22,827 nt of DNA from Magnetococcales bacterium (GCA_015228995.1 JADGCM010000008.1:1-22827); one strand, 5' to 3'. Counted from the stretch's first letter, positions 7,811 to 16,621 are shown. A program made the numbers and translations. The notes: a model not told the origin generated them from the letters alone.

Positions 7811-8734
7811 ATGGAAACACGGTCCGACGGGACATTGAAGAGCCAAAGTTATGCCCTTGTCAAGGCCACGGTTGCTTGTCTGACTGGAGACAGCACCTCC
7901 CTTGATTTTGCGGTGCTGCAGGCCTCTGCCTGGATCGATCAAGCCGGCAATTACCTACAAAGGTACCGGGAGCGGTTCCAAGCCACTCAGAGACGTTTTG
8001 CCTGGATTCAATTCAACCGTACCCTGCGCGACGTCAAAGACGCCACCAACAAACAACAACAGCCAGGGCTGATCCGGCGCAGTTCCCACCACCTTGCCGA
8101 GTCATTCAAACTCGCCATGCAGGATTACGCCCTGCTGGGACAGAGCCTCACCAAACCGTTTGTGGTGGAGAAGCAGGCCTCCAACGATCTCATTATTGTC
8201 GAAAATTCCCAGCGGCAGCCGGCAGCACGGTCAGTGGTACCCCAGAAAAGCGTGTTGATCCTCGAAAATGAACTGCCGCAGGTAACACCGCGTGACCCGC
8301 TAGGCGGACGCACCTCGTTCCACACCCCCTGGGAGATTAATAACGACCGAAGCCAGCGTGCCGACATCAATCAGAGCCCACTGGCACTCATCAAAGCACG
8401 GGCTCAAGCACAGGCACAAGGGCAACTGCCGTCATACGCAGCAGCGTCCCCCGCACCCAAACTGCTGGGGCAGGCGGCCCCGACGGCAACGAGGCAGATG
8501 CTGACCTCCGGTCCGACCATCGCCAACGGTCGCGCCCCAGCCGCCCCCCGCCTAGCAAATCGTACCCCAGCCACCGCCGCCGCGCCAATCGGCAATGTGC
8601 GCACCTTTTTGGAGCCGGTTAAAACAGCCGCTGCCGATGTGTCTGGCTCGTTCGCCAGTGATCGTTACGCCAGCGTGCACCACTTCAAGCGGGTACTCCA
8701 GCAGCGTCCCTCTCAAAGGCGGGCCATTTCGTAG
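7811..8734 (+). CDS. Protein of unknown function with a helical N-terminus and Ala/Pro-rich tail
   Basis: I do not recognise this 307-residue protein. The start ATG 7811 is chosen because AGGAGG (7799-7804) lies 6 bases upstream; the open frame extends further left, but that part overlaps uvrA antisense and reads as low-complexity cationic sequence. Residues 1-120 look helical (SLDFAVLQASAWIDQAGNYLQRYRERF...). They contain aromatic and charged repeats but no signal peptide or membrane segment. The remainder, from about 120, is rich in Ala, Pro, Gln and Thr and is probably disordered up to a short terminal block (RYASVHHFKRVLQQR). It is divergent from uvrA, sharing the 96-base region 7715-7810, and its stop lies 6 bases from the convergent pyrC stop. 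Codon use and composition match the surrounding core genes, so it looks resident rather than acquired. Confidence 0.65.
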   Translation: METRSDGTLKSQSYALVKATVACLTGDSTSLDFAVLQASAWIDQAGNYLQRYRERFQATQRRFAWIQFNRTLRDVKDATNKQQQPGLIRRSSHHLAESFKLAMQDYALLGQSLTKPFVVEKQASNDLIIVENSQRQPAARSVVPQKSVLILENELPQVTPRDPLGGRTSFHTPWEINNDRSQRADINQSPLALIKARAQAQAQGQLPSYAAASPAPKLLGQAAPTATRQMLTSGPTIANGRAPAAPRLANRTPATAAAPIGNVRTFLEPVKTAAADVSGSFASDRYASVHHFKRVLQQRPSQRRAIS

Positions 8735-8740
8735 CGGCGG

Positions 8741-10024
8741 TCACGAATCGCGATAGACCAGACGACCCGCTAGCAGGGTCATTTTGACCCGGCCCTGTAC
8801 TTGGCGCCCGTGAAAGCAGGTGTTACGCGAGGTCCCGTGCAGCTTATCTGCGTCAACAACCCAGCGCTCCTGCGGGTCAAACAGCACCAGATCGGCCGCC
8901 CCCCCTACCGCCAAGACACCAGATTGAATCCCCAGCAGCCGAGCCGGATTGCAAGTCATAGCCGCCAAACAGCGGCGCCAATCTAACACCCCATCGCGAA
9001 TCAGCTCTAGGGCAACGGGGAGCAGCGTCTCCAAGCCGACCACACCATTGGCAGCCTGACAAAATTCAATGTCTTTGCTATCAGCATCGTGCGGGGCATG
9101 ATCGGTGGCAATGACCGTAATGATGCCTCGTGCTAACCCCTCCAAGGTCGCTTGGCGATGCGGTTCTGAACGCAGAGGGGGAGACATCTTGGCACGGGTG
9201 TCGTATTCGGCAACGGCCACATCGGTCAAGGCAAAGTGGTGCGGAGCCACCTCACAACTGACCGGGAGCCCCTGCTGCTGCGCTTGTGCCACCGCCGCAA
9301 CAGCACCAGAGGTGGAGATATGAGCAACGTGATAACGGCCGCCAGTGAGCTGCACCAGACGAATATCCCGTTCAACAAGACTTTCCTCGGCCACCGCCGG
9401 GATACCGGGCAAGCCGAGCCGACTGGAAATGACTCCTTCGTGCATGCAGCCATGACCCGCCAAATGGCTGTCTTCGGCGTGTTGGATGATCAAGGCGTCA
9501 AAAGCCCGCGAATAATCAAGGGCGCGGCGCATCACAGCACTATTCATTACCGCACGGCCATCATCGGAGAAGGCGACACAACCCGCCTGCTGCAACAATC
9601 CCATCTCGGTGATCTGTTCCCCTTGCAACCCTTGGGTGATGGCACCGATGGGGTAGACCCGCGCCAAGCCAGCCCGCTGGGCCTGTTGCAGGATATAACC
9701 GACGATGCTGACATCATCGACCACCGGGCGGGTATTGGGCATGGCTGCCATGGCGGTCACCCCACCGGCGGCGGCGGCTTGACTGCCACCAGCAATGGTC
9801 TCCTTGTATTCGTAGCCAGGTTCGCGCAGGTGGACGTGCATATCGACCAACCCGGGAGCGACAATCAAACCATCGGCGTCCATCCGCTCCACCCCCTGGG
9901 GGATATCCAGCCGGTTCGGCTGACCAATGGCCCGGATGAGCCCGTCCATAATCAGGATATCGGCAGTCGCATCCAGCCCGGTTGCTGGATCGATGACGCG
10001 GCCACCAGCAATATGGAGATTCAT
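8741..10024 (-). CDS. pyrC: Dihydroorotase (class I)
   Basis: This enzyme catalyses cyclisation of carbamoyl aspartate to dihydroorotate, step 3 of pyrimidine synthesis. It is a 427-residue amidohydrolase with all expected class I metal and catalytic residues: VDMHVHLREPG (H63, H65), AFSDDGRAV (D154/D155), IIQHAED (H182), YHVAHIST (H232/H235) and VIATDHAPHD (catalytic D308). Because these are intact it should be an active enzyme. It should not be the inactive PyrC' subunit found with PyrB in Pseudomonas, whose metal ligands are lost. The MPNTRP substrate-binding segment (residues 95-100) is also present. Its ATG overlaps the pyrB stop by 4 bases (10021-10024), so it is translated as the third gene of pyrR-pyrB-pyrC. 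Many class I enzymes of this length associate with aspartate transcarbamoylase. Confidence 0.95.
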   Translation of the reverse strand: MNLHIAGGRVIDPATGLDATADILIMDGLIRAIGQPNRLDIPQGVERMDADGLIVAPGLVDMHVHLREPGYEYKETIAGGSQAAAAGGVTAMAAMPNTRPVVDDVSIVGYILQQAQRAGLARVYPIGAITQGLQGEQITEMGLLQQAGCVAFSDDGRAVMNSAVMRRALDYSRAFDALIIQHAEDSHLAGHGCMHEGVISSRLGLPGIPAVAEESLVERDIRLVQLTGGRYHVAHISTSGAVAAVAQAQQQGLPVSCEVAPHHFALTDVAVAEYDTRAKMSPPLRSEPHRQATLEGLARGIITVIATDHAPHDADSKDIEFCQAANGVVGLETLLPVALELIRDGVLDWRRCLAAMTCNPARLLGIQSGVLAVGGAADLVLFDPQERWVVDADKLHGTSRNTCFHGRQVQGRVKMTLLAGRLVYRDS

Positions 10025-11007
10025 GTTACCTTCCCTTGACCACCCAGACAGAGGCGATAGAGCACCGCCATCCGCACCGCCAAACCGTTGCTAACTTGGT
10101 TGAGAATGACCGATCGCTGCGGATGGTCGGCAATATCGGAGGCGATCTCGACCCCGCGATTGATGGGGCCCGGGTGCATCACGATAGCGTGCGGTGCGGC
10201 ACAGGCCAACCGGGCCTGATCCAAACCCCAGAAGGTGAAATACTCCCGTACGCTCGGCAAATAGGCCGATGACATCCGCTCCCGCTGCAACCGCAGCACC
10301 ATCACCACGTCAGCACCGGCCAAACCCGCCGCCATAGAGTGGTAGACCCGTGCCCCTAGAGCCTCCTCCGCGTAAGCCGGCATCAATGTTGGTGGCCCCA
10401 CCAACCGAACATGAGCCCCCATGGTCCGCAAGGCAAAAGCGTTAGAACGCGCCACTCGCGAATGCAACACGTCGCCACATATCGCCACCGTGATCCCCTC
10501 CAGGGAACCATAGCCCAGCTGTGGCAAATGATCTTCAATGGTCAGCAAATCGAGTAAGGCCTGGGTAGGATGCTCATGACGACCATCACCAGCATTGACG
10601 ACTGAGGCATCGATATGGCGTGCTACAAACGCCTGCGCCCCCGACTCAGGGTGACGGATTACCACTACATCGGGATTCATGGCCTGCAAGTTGGCCACCG
10701 TATCCAGCAAGGTCTCCCCCTTGGTGACACTGCTCGCCGACGCCGAAATGTTGATCACATCGGCAGACATGCGCTTGCCAGCCAACTCGAACGAGGTGCG
10801 GGTGCGAGTCGAATTCTCAAAGAAGAGATTGATGACCGTCTTGCCACGCAGGGTCGGTACCTTTTTGATGTCGCGCCGATTCACCTCACGCAGCGATGCA
10901 GCGGTGTCCAACAACAGCCGGATCTCTTCGCGATTCAATCCCTCCATACCGAGCAGATGTTTGCGTCGCCACGGCGGCAGCTCTACTGCCGCGCCGGTGT
11001 AGGTCAC
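10021..11007 (-). CDS. pyrB: Aspartate carbamoyltransferase catalytic subunit
   Basis: PyrB condenses carbamoyl phosphate with aspartate, the first committed step of pyrimidine synthesis. Its 328 residues carry all the family signatures: FFENSTRTRTSFE (residues 62-74, carbamoyl phosphate loop), SVTKGETLLDT (catalytic Lys at about 96), DGRHEHPTQALLDL (aspartate/carbamoyl phosphate site), VLRLQRERM and HPGPINRGVEI. No gene for a regulatory subunit PyrI is adjacent, and the N-terminal extension of about 15 residues before the core fits the class A/B type found with PyrC. It sits between pyrR and pyrC, overlapping each by 4 bases, which indicates translational coupling. Confidence 0.96.
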   Translation of the reverse strand: MTYTGAAVELPPWRRKHLLGMEGLNREEIRLLLDTAASLREVNRRDIKKVPTLRGKTVINLFFENSTRTRTSFELAGKRMSADVINISASASSVTKGETLLDTVANLQAMNPDVVVIRHPESGAQAFVARHIDASVVNAGDGRHEHPTQALLDLLTIEDHLPQLGYGSLEGITVAICGDVLHSRVARSNAFALRTMGAHVRLVGPPTLMPAYAEEALGARVYHSMAAGLAGADVVMVLRLQRERMSSAYLPSVREYFTFWGLDQARLACAAPHAIVMHPGPINRGVEIASDIADHPQRSVILNQVSNGLAVRMAVLYRLCLGGQGKVT

Positions 11008-11570
11008 GCCCTAACCACCGGATTGCTATGGCGGTAACGAACGACGGCTACCCCCTCCTCGCCCCGCTCGACCAATTTGATGCGTTCCCAACGACTGGTA
11101 TCGATGGTCAACCCGGCGTAATGGGGCTGGATCGGCAACTGACGATGACCACCGCGATCAACCAGCACCACCAAATCGACACTCTCTGGTCGACCAAAGT
11201 CAAACAGGGCGTTTAAGGCAGCTCGAATGGTGCGACCGGTGTACAGTACGTCATCGATCAGGATGATCTTTTTGTCGTCGATATCCATACTGAGATCGGT
11301 CGCCTCAACGACAGGATTGGGGCCAACGGTATCGAGATCGTCACGGTAGAAGGTGATGTCCAGAAACCCAATTGGCCAGCTCCTGCCTTGCAACCGAGCC
11401 AGCTCGGCCCGCAACAGGCGTGCAACCACCGCCCCACCGCTGCGGATACCGACAATGACCCACTCCCCCTCGCTGCGAACCATATCGTGATACACCTGCT
11501 GCGCCAACGTGGTGATCAAGTGTTGCACTTGATCTGGCAGCAAGATAGCCTCTCGTTCAGGCATGCTCAT
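11004..11570 (-). CDS. pyrR: Bifunctional pyr operon regulator/uracil phosphoribosyltransferase PyrR
   Basis: PyrR-type PRTase. The PRPP-binding motif is KKIILIDDVLYTGRTIRAAL, around residues 100-119. The RSGG loop near the N-terminus (VIVGIRSGGAVVARLL) and LDITFYRDDL, a PyrR hallmark, are also clear. In Gram-positive bacteria PyrR attenuates the pyr operon by binding leader RNA; in proteobacteria its regulatory role is less settled. ATG 11570 (MSMPEREAIL...) is preferred; GTG 11582 four codons upstream lies too close to GAGGGG to use it well, and ATG 11564 is a third option. The gene lies 50 bases downstream of the fumarase stop on the same strand. There is no room for a long attenuator leader, so pyrRBC may be read through from fum or from a promoter inside it. 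The end overlaps pyrB by 4 bases. Confidence 0.93.
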   Translation of the reverse strand: MSMPEREAILLPDQVQHLITTLAQQVYHDMVRSEGEWVIVGIRSGGAVVARLLRAELARLQGRSWPIGFLDITFYRDDLDTVGPNPVVEATDLSMDIDDKKIILIDDVLYTGRTIRAALNALFDFGRPESVDLVVLVDRGGHRQLPIQPHYAGLTIDTSRWERIKLVERGEEGVAVVRYRHSNPVVRA

Positions 11571-11620
11571 GAATCCCGGCACCCCTCGCCAATGTTAACC
11601 CAAACCGCTGTCATTATGGA

Positions 11621-13258
11621 TTACTGCCGATTCGGGTGCAAGGAAGCAAAAAAGTCGTTACCCTTATCATCGACGACAATAAAAGCTGGGAAGGCCTCCA
11701 CCTCAATGCGATAGACCGCCTCCATTCCCAACTCTGGGAAGTCGATCAGCTCGACCTTTTTGATACACTCCTGGGCCAAACGCGCTGCCGCGCCGCCAAT
11801 CGAGCCAAGATAGAAGCCCCCATGTTTTTGGCAGGCAGCTGTCACTTGGGGACTGCGATTGCCTTTGGCCAACATCACGAAGGAACCGCCGTGCGATTGG
11901 AACAGATCAACGTAGCCATCCATGCGTCCGGCAGTGGTCGGACCAAAAGCTCCCGAGGCATAGCCGGGTGGGGTCTTGGCTGGCCCAGCGTAATAGACGA
12001 TATGGTCACGGAAATAATCTGGTAGCGACTCGCCACGGTCGAGGCGCTCTTTGAGACGGGCGTGGGCAATATCGCGCGCCACAATCATCGGACCGGTCAA
12101 CATCAGTCGGGTCGTGATCGGATGGCGACTCAGAGTGGCGCGAATCTGTGCCATTGGCTGGTTGAGATTGACCTCGACCGCAGATTGACTTAATTGACCA
12201 GCAGGGATGTCGGGAAGAAAACGGGCCGGATCGCGTTCTAAGGCCTCCAACCAAATCCCCTCGGCATCAATGCGACCCAAAACGTTACGGTCAGCCGAAC
12301 AGGAAACACCAATCCCTACCGGACAAGAGGCCCCATGGCGCGGCAAGCGGATGACCCGTACATCGTGGGCAAAATAACGGCCACCAAACTGGGCCCCCAG
12401 TCCGATCTCACGCGTCATTTGCAGAATTTCCGCCTCCAACTGGTGATCACGGAAGCCCTGTCCCAAAGCATTGCCTTGGGCTGGCAATTGATCCAGATAG
12501 CGCGCACTCGCCAATTTAACCGTCTTGAGGGTAAATTCCGCCGACGGACCGCCGATAACAATGGCCAAGTGATAGGGCGGGCAAGCTGCGGTACCGAGTG
12601 CCGCAATTTTTTCCCGCAAAAACGACTTCATGGTGGCGGGATTGAGTAAGGCTTGGGTCTGTTGAAACAGGAACGTCTTGTTGGCAGAGCCGCCGCCCTT
12701 ACTCATAAACAGAAATTTATAACGATCCCCGTCCACAGATTCGATGTCAATTTGTGCCGGTAGGTTGCTGCCGGTATTTTTCTCTTCATACATGGTCAGT
12801 GGCGCCATTTGTGAATAACGCAGGTGACTGTCGCGGTAGGTCGAGAAAATGCCCCGCGCCAACGCCTCGCGATCGCCGCCACCGGTCCAGACAGCAGCCC
12901 CTTTTTTGGCAGACACAATGGCGGTACCGGTATCTTGGCAGCCTGGCAACACCATACCGGCACTGATACAGGCATTTTTGAGCAGCTCCATAGCGACATA
13001 GCGGTCGTTATCCGACGCCTGTGGATCATCAAAAATCTGTCGCAACTGCTGCAAATGACTGGGACGTAACAGGTGGGCCAGATCACGCATCGCTTCACTG
13101 GCCAACAACGTCAAGCCGTTTGGATCTAATTGCAATAGGTTGCCCCCAGACCAGGACACCCGAGTCACATAATCGCGGCTCAGACAACGATAACAGGTGG
13201 TGGTATCCTCGTCTGGGGCTAAAATATCCGTATAGTGAAAATCTTGAGTAGGGCTCAT
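11621..13258 (-). CDS. fumA: Class I (4Fe-4S) fumarate hydratase, FumA/FumB type
   Basis: This 545-residue class I fumarase interconverts fumarate and L-malate in the TCA cycle and contains an oxygen-sensitive 4Fe-4S cluster. The three cluster cysteines are present: LPGCQDTGTA (C107), TAACPPYHLAIVIGG (C226) and GIGVSCSADRN (C320). Their spacing is nearly identical to E. coli FumA (105, 224, 318). The single-chain architecture with the C-terminal beta domain (GPTTAGRMDGYVDLF, then KHGGFYLGSIGGAAA) matches the long FumA/FumB form rather than the two-subunit type. ATG 13258 is preceded at about 13 bases by a GAGGGA stretch. It is divergent from the PqiA-lipoprotein fusion gene, with 65 bases between them, and co-directional with pyrRBC downstream. 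I cannot separate FumA from FumB by sequence alone. Confidence 0.95.
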   Translation of the reverse strand: MSPTQDFHYTDILAPDEDTTTCYRCLSRDYVTRVSWSGGNLLQLDPNGLTLLASEAMRDLAHLLRPSHLQQLRQIFDDPQASDNDRYVAMELLKNACISAGMVLPGCQDTGTAIVSAKKGAAVWTGGGDREALARGIFSTYRDSHLRYSQMAPLTMYEEKNTGSNLPAQIDIESVDGDRYKFLFMSKGGGSANKTFLFQQTQALLNPATMKSFLREKIAALGTAACPPYHLAIVIGGPSAEFTLKTVKLASARYLDQLPAQGNALGQGFRDHQLEAEILQMTREIGLGAQFGGRYFAHDVRVIRLPRHGASCPVGIGVSCSADRNVLGRIDAEGIWLEALERDPARFLPDIPAGQLSQSAVEVNLNQPMAQIRATLSRHPITTRLMLTGPMIVARDIAHARLKERLDRGESLPDYFRDHIVYYAGPAKTPPGYASGAFGPTTAGRMDGYVDLFQSHGGSFVMLAKGNRSPQVTAACQKHGGFYLGSIGGAAARLAQECIKKVELIDFPELGMEAVYRIEVEAFPAFIVVDDKGNDFFASLHPNRQ

Positions 13259-13323
13259 AACAGCTGTATACTCCCTCGGTTGCTGGGTTATAAAGTTTAA
13301 GTATTAGTAACAGGGAGGTTTTT
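13259..13323. promoter_or_regulatory. Divergent intergenic region between fumarase and the PqiA-lipoprotein gene
   Basis: These 65 bases must hold the start signals for both genes. For the plus-strand gene, GGGAGG (13313-13318) lies 5 bases before GTG 13324 and decides that start. The region is AT-rich (ttataaagtttaagtattag, 13288-13307) and could contain -10 elements, but I see no convincing -35/-10 pair for either direction. Overlapping divergent promoters are likely given the short spacing. Confidence 0.4.
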
Positions 13324-15195
13324 GTGTCTACCATCGTCTGTCCAGAGTGCAATCTGCCGCAACAGCTGCCCCATGTTACACCAGCAACAGGGCAAAAGTC
13401 ACCCACTCGTTATCAATTGCAGTGTTGTCGTTGCGAAAGTGTGTTACCCGTACCGGCCAGCAACGGCAAGTTCGACAGCTCTTTAGTCGCATTGACGATA
13501 ACGGCGTTCATTCTATTCGTGCTGGCCAATAGTTATCCCATCATGACCTTTAGCCTCAATGGGCGGGAACAGTCGGGAACCCTGCTGTCCGGGGTGATGG
13601 CTCTGGCACAACAAGGTCAACAGGCCCTAGCCCTACTGGTTGCGGTAACAACATTGGTCGTTCCTTTGCTGGACATGTTGCTGCTCTCTTGGCTCGGATG
13701 GGGTGGTTCCGCCGGGCGTTTGCAGCGTTGGCGGCATCGGATCGCCCCGTGGAACATGTCGGGTATTTACCTATTGGGAGCCCTGGTGGCATTGGTAAAA
13801 TTGGCGCATCAGGCCGAAGCAACGCCAGGAGTGGCTCTGTATGCCCTGGCCGCCATGACGATGGTACTAGCCCTAGCGACACAGCGGGCACCGACAACGT
13901 TGTTGATCCTAGTACTGTTGCCGACTCTGGCTGGCTGCGCGGGCACTCTGCGCAGTTACCAGGGCGAATTGAATCAAGTCAGCGACCTAGTCCGCTCCAA
14001 TCAGTTAGACACCGCCCTGCACCGGCTGGAACAGATCAACGATGGTGCCGACAAAGATCTGCTTTATTATCTTGAAAAAGGAGAGCTGCTGCGGTTACAA
14101 AAGCAGTTTTCCCCTAGCCAAAAAGCCTGGCTAGAGGCGGATCGGCGCGTCCGTCAATGGGAGGATCAGGCACGAATGGATCCCAACCAAGTGATTAATT
14201 ATCTTGGCGCCACCCTGATCAACGATAAAGTATTGCCCTATCAGGGGCAGGATTATGAAAAAGTGCTATTGACGGCACGGATCGCCATGAATCACTTAGC
14301 ACAGGGCGACTGGGACAGCGCCCGTACTGAAATTAAAAAGACCCACGAACGGGAGGCCGTTGTTGCGGCCGTGCAGGCCAAGCAGCTGGCCCAATTCGAA
14401 CAGGAGTCCCTCAAAAGGTCGCAAAGCACCACCTTTCAAGACATTCAGGGCTATCCGGTGGCCATGCTCAATGACCCAGAGGTGATCGCCCTAAAAAATA
14501 GTTACCAGAATGCCTTCAGCCATTATCTAGCCGGTTTTGTCTACGAATCCCTGGACGAACCCAGCCTAGCGGCCCCAGGTTACCGACAAGCCATTGAGTT
14601 ACGCCCAGATGTTCCCTTTCTAACCGAAGCGTTGCGACAACTGGATAGCCGCGGTAGACGGCACACCGCTGGCATGACCGATGTGCTATTTGTAGTTGAA
14701 TCCGGTTGGGCCCCGGCCCGTCGTTCCATCCTGCTGCCGCTTCCGGTGGTCGGCGTCGGGATCGTCTCGTTTTCATTTCCGGTGCTATCGAGCCAGCCAT
14801 CGGCGCGACCACGCGAGTTGATCCTCAACCGTGACCAGCGCGTATCGTTGCACCCCGTTACCAATGTCGACGCCATGGCGCGGCGTGCGCTACGCGATGA
14901 CATGCCGGCCATCCTGCTGCGCGGTGCCATCCGAGCCGCCGCCAAGGGGACGGCCCAGAAAGCCTCTTACGACCGCCATGCGTTACTAGGACTGGCGGTG
15001 ACTCTAACGACGTTAGCAACCGAAAGCGCCGATGAGCGCGGCTGGCGACTGCTGCCGGCCCACATCTCGCTTGGACGTCTATCGCTCCCTTCCGGTCAGT
15101 ACCAAATCACCGCGGTGACAACCACCGGCCAACAACAGACGCTCACCGTTGATGTGAATGGTCGTTATGCTGTTGTGCCAATCCGTCTGTTGTGA
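13324..15195 (+). CDS. Fusion of a PqiA/LetA-like membrane domain with a COG3014-type lipoprotein
   Basis: One 623-residue frame joins two normally separate proteins. Residues 1-45 form a zinc-ribbon (CPEC at 6-9, CCRC at 34-37). Residues 50-187 hold about four membrane helices (LVALTITAFILFVLANSYPI, ALALLVAVTTLVVPLLDMLLL and two more), as in single-unit paraquat-inducible protein A (PqiA/LetA), implicated in lipid transport. Immediately afterwards a lipoprotein signal appears, LLILVLLPTLAGC with a lipobox ending at C205. It is followed by a soluble TPR-like protein (206-623) with blocks typical of COG3014 (LGATLINDKVLPYQGQDYEKVLL, LFVVESGWAPARRSI). In-frame ATG 13861 (residue 180) would give a stand-alone lipoprotein precursor, so two products are possible. 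The start GTG has GGGAGG 5 bases upstream. The 3' end overlaps the minus-strand ATPase gene by 53 bases. Confidence 0.75.
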   Translation: MSTIVCPECNLPQQLPHVTPATGQKSPTRYQLQCCRCESVLPVPASNGKFDSSLVALTITAFILFVLANSYPIMTFSLNGREQSGTLLSGVMALAQQGQQALALLVAVTTLVVPLLDMLLLSWLGWGGSAGRLQRWRHRIAPWNMSGIYLLGALVALVKLAHQAEATPGVALYALAAMTMVLALATQRAPTTLLILVLLPTLAGCAGTLRSYQGELNQVSDLVRSNQLDTALHRLEQINDGADKDLLYYLEKGELLRLQKQFSPSQKAWLEADRRVRQWEDQARMDPNQVINYLGATLINDKVLPYQGQDYEKVLLTARIAMNHLAQGDWDSARTEIKKTHEREAVVAAVQAKQLAQFEQESLKRSQSTTFQDIQGYPVAMLNDPEVIALKNSYQNAFSHYLAGFVYESLDEPSLAAPGYRQAIELRPDVPFLTEALRQLDSRGRRHTAGMTDVLFVVESGWAPARRSILLPLPVVGVGIVSFSFPVLSSQPSARPRELILNRDQRVSLHPVTNVDAMARRALRDDMPAILLRGAIRAAAKGTAQKASYDRHALLGLAVTLTTLATESADERGWRLLPAHISLGRLSLPSGQYQITAVTTTGQQQTLTVDVNGRYAVVPIRLL

Positions 15196-16621
15196 GCGCC
15201 CATGGCTTGACACCGCCTCGACGGCCCAGGCCAAAACCGACGCGATAGAGATCAGGCATGTTAACGCGACCATCTTTCATCTTTTCAAAGAGGCCCAGGC
15301 GTGCGAGGTCCTCGTAGATACCCGACCAGCCACGTTCCGCATTTTGAGGTGGAAGACGGTCATGGGTGATGGTTCCAGCTCCCCCTAAAAAATGCTGATT
15401 CCAGCGATCTTCGATAGCGGAAAAATCACAGGGTACAGTCAAGCCTCGCAAGGGCCTGAATAATTCTGTCACCCAAGGATAGTCTTCGGCTATCTCGGCA
15501 ATGCGAATTTCGGATGCTTTTTGTACCCCACGCTTAATACTCTCGTAGTGCAAGGCATAATGGTGGTTGGGATACCCCTCTAAGGAGTCTTCCGCCGCCG
15601 CCTGAATAGCTGTCAAAAATGATCGCGGTGAAGTACGTCCTTTACCATCGACCAAGTGACTTACGGACCAAACGTAGGGGATACCACGCCTTCTGTCTTT
15701 TCCCATCCATAGACCAGCCAACGTTTCGAATAAGAGTCGTTGTTTAGGACCATCGCGTCGCGTCTCTTCAGCAAGTAACCACGCACCCTCTCTTTGGACA
15801 ATAGATCCCATTGTTTGCGTGTAAATATCCCGCAGCAACTCGCCATATTCGTCCGGCGCGTTACACAGCAACTGCCAAAGCAGGCCGTGTAGATCATGGG
15901 GTTGCCATGTCAGTTCGGCCTTGGTAGCTAACAGTTTCGAGGCATCTTGAAAATCACTGATAGTACGTGAAAATTGGTCTTCTCGTAAGAACACCTTAGC
16001 ATGAATCGTCGGATAGGATTTCAACCACAACACTACCCTAAGTAGGTCGCGAACGATTCCATCCATAACTCGCCAGTCATTGCTGGAACGATCCAACGCA
16101 TCGAAAACGATCAACCCCTTTTTTCCACTCGATTGGAATGCCTGATTGGCCCGCTGCATGAGCCTCGCCAATGGTTCCGGGTTGCTCTTCGCCCAAAGGA
16201 CGGTCACTCTCCAATCGTCCTTCTGGATTTGTTCACCAACAACTGACGTTAGCCAGCGCAGAACAACAGCTCGCCATACCTCGTAGGCAGTGAAGCCTTC
16301 TTGCAACAGCTCGGCGAAAACCTCGATATTCGGATAAGCATCTATGTTTTCATTGGTTGCAAAGCCGATACTCACCTGGACATGCTCCAGTTCGCGTACA
16401 GAGGCCCCCAATAGACCACGTAGGGCTGACGAGCCCAGTACCGCTGTCCAGAAAGACTTGCCAACACCACGCGAACCAACAACCAGATTAGATTCCATTC
16501 GCAGTGCCTTGACGTGCGCTGGAGGTACATACACCAGTTGCTGTTCTGGAAATTCTCCATAATTCGATGTCGTGGGGATAGACTCTATGATTGCCCGGCG
16601 AATGCGGTTAACGTCAGACAT
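15143..16621 (-). CDS. P-loop ATPase, last gene of a three-gene candidate defence cassette
   Basis: I cannot assign a named family to this 492-residue protein. A Walker A motif VVGSRGVGKSFW lies at residues 47-58, right after a short N-terminal extension (YGEFPEQQLVYVPP). A Walker B-like GLIVFDALDRSS is at about 169-180. The AAA/STAND-like core (50-300) contains DLLRVVLWLKS and KVFLREDQF, and the C-terminal half is helical with a probable winged-helix-like end (IYEDLARLGLFEKM, then a small beta hairpin). No nuclease or protease motif is evident. ATG 16621 overlaps the stop of the ParA-like gene by 8 bases, so the two are coupled. Its last 17 codons run antisense through the end of the PqiA-lipoprotein gene, so the native 3' end may have been lost at an insertion junction. 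A defence role is inferred from context. Confidence 0.7.
   Translation of the reverse strand: MSDVNRIRRAIIESIPTTSNYGEFPEQQLVYVPPAHVKALRMESNLVVGSRGVGKSFWTAVLGSSALRGLLGASVRELEHVQVSIGFATNENIDAYPNIEVFAELLQEGFTAYEVWRAVVLRWLTSVVGEQIQKDDWRVTVLWAKSNPEPLARLMQRANQAFQSSGKKGLIVFDALDRSSNDWRVMDGIVRDLLRVVLWLKSYPTIHAKVFLREDQFSRTISDFQDASKLLATKAELTWQPHDLHGLLWQLLCNAPDEYGELLRDIYTQTMGSIVQREGAWLLAEETRRDGPKQRLLFETLAGLWMGKDRRRGIPYVWSVSHLVDGKGRTSPRSFLTAIQAAAEDSLEGYPNHHYALHYESIKRGVQKASEIRIAEIAEDYPWVTELFRPLRGLTVPCDFSAIEDRWNQHFLGGAGTITHDRLPPQNAERGWSGIYEDLARLGLFEKMKDGRVNMPDLYRVGFGLGRRGGVKPWALTTDGLAQQHNDHSHQR

Noticed and set aside
9236..10039. 267-codon plus-strand open frame
   Set aside because: It is entirely antisense to pyrC, which has all catalytic motifs. 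The frame has no family features and is a shadow of GC-rich codon structure.
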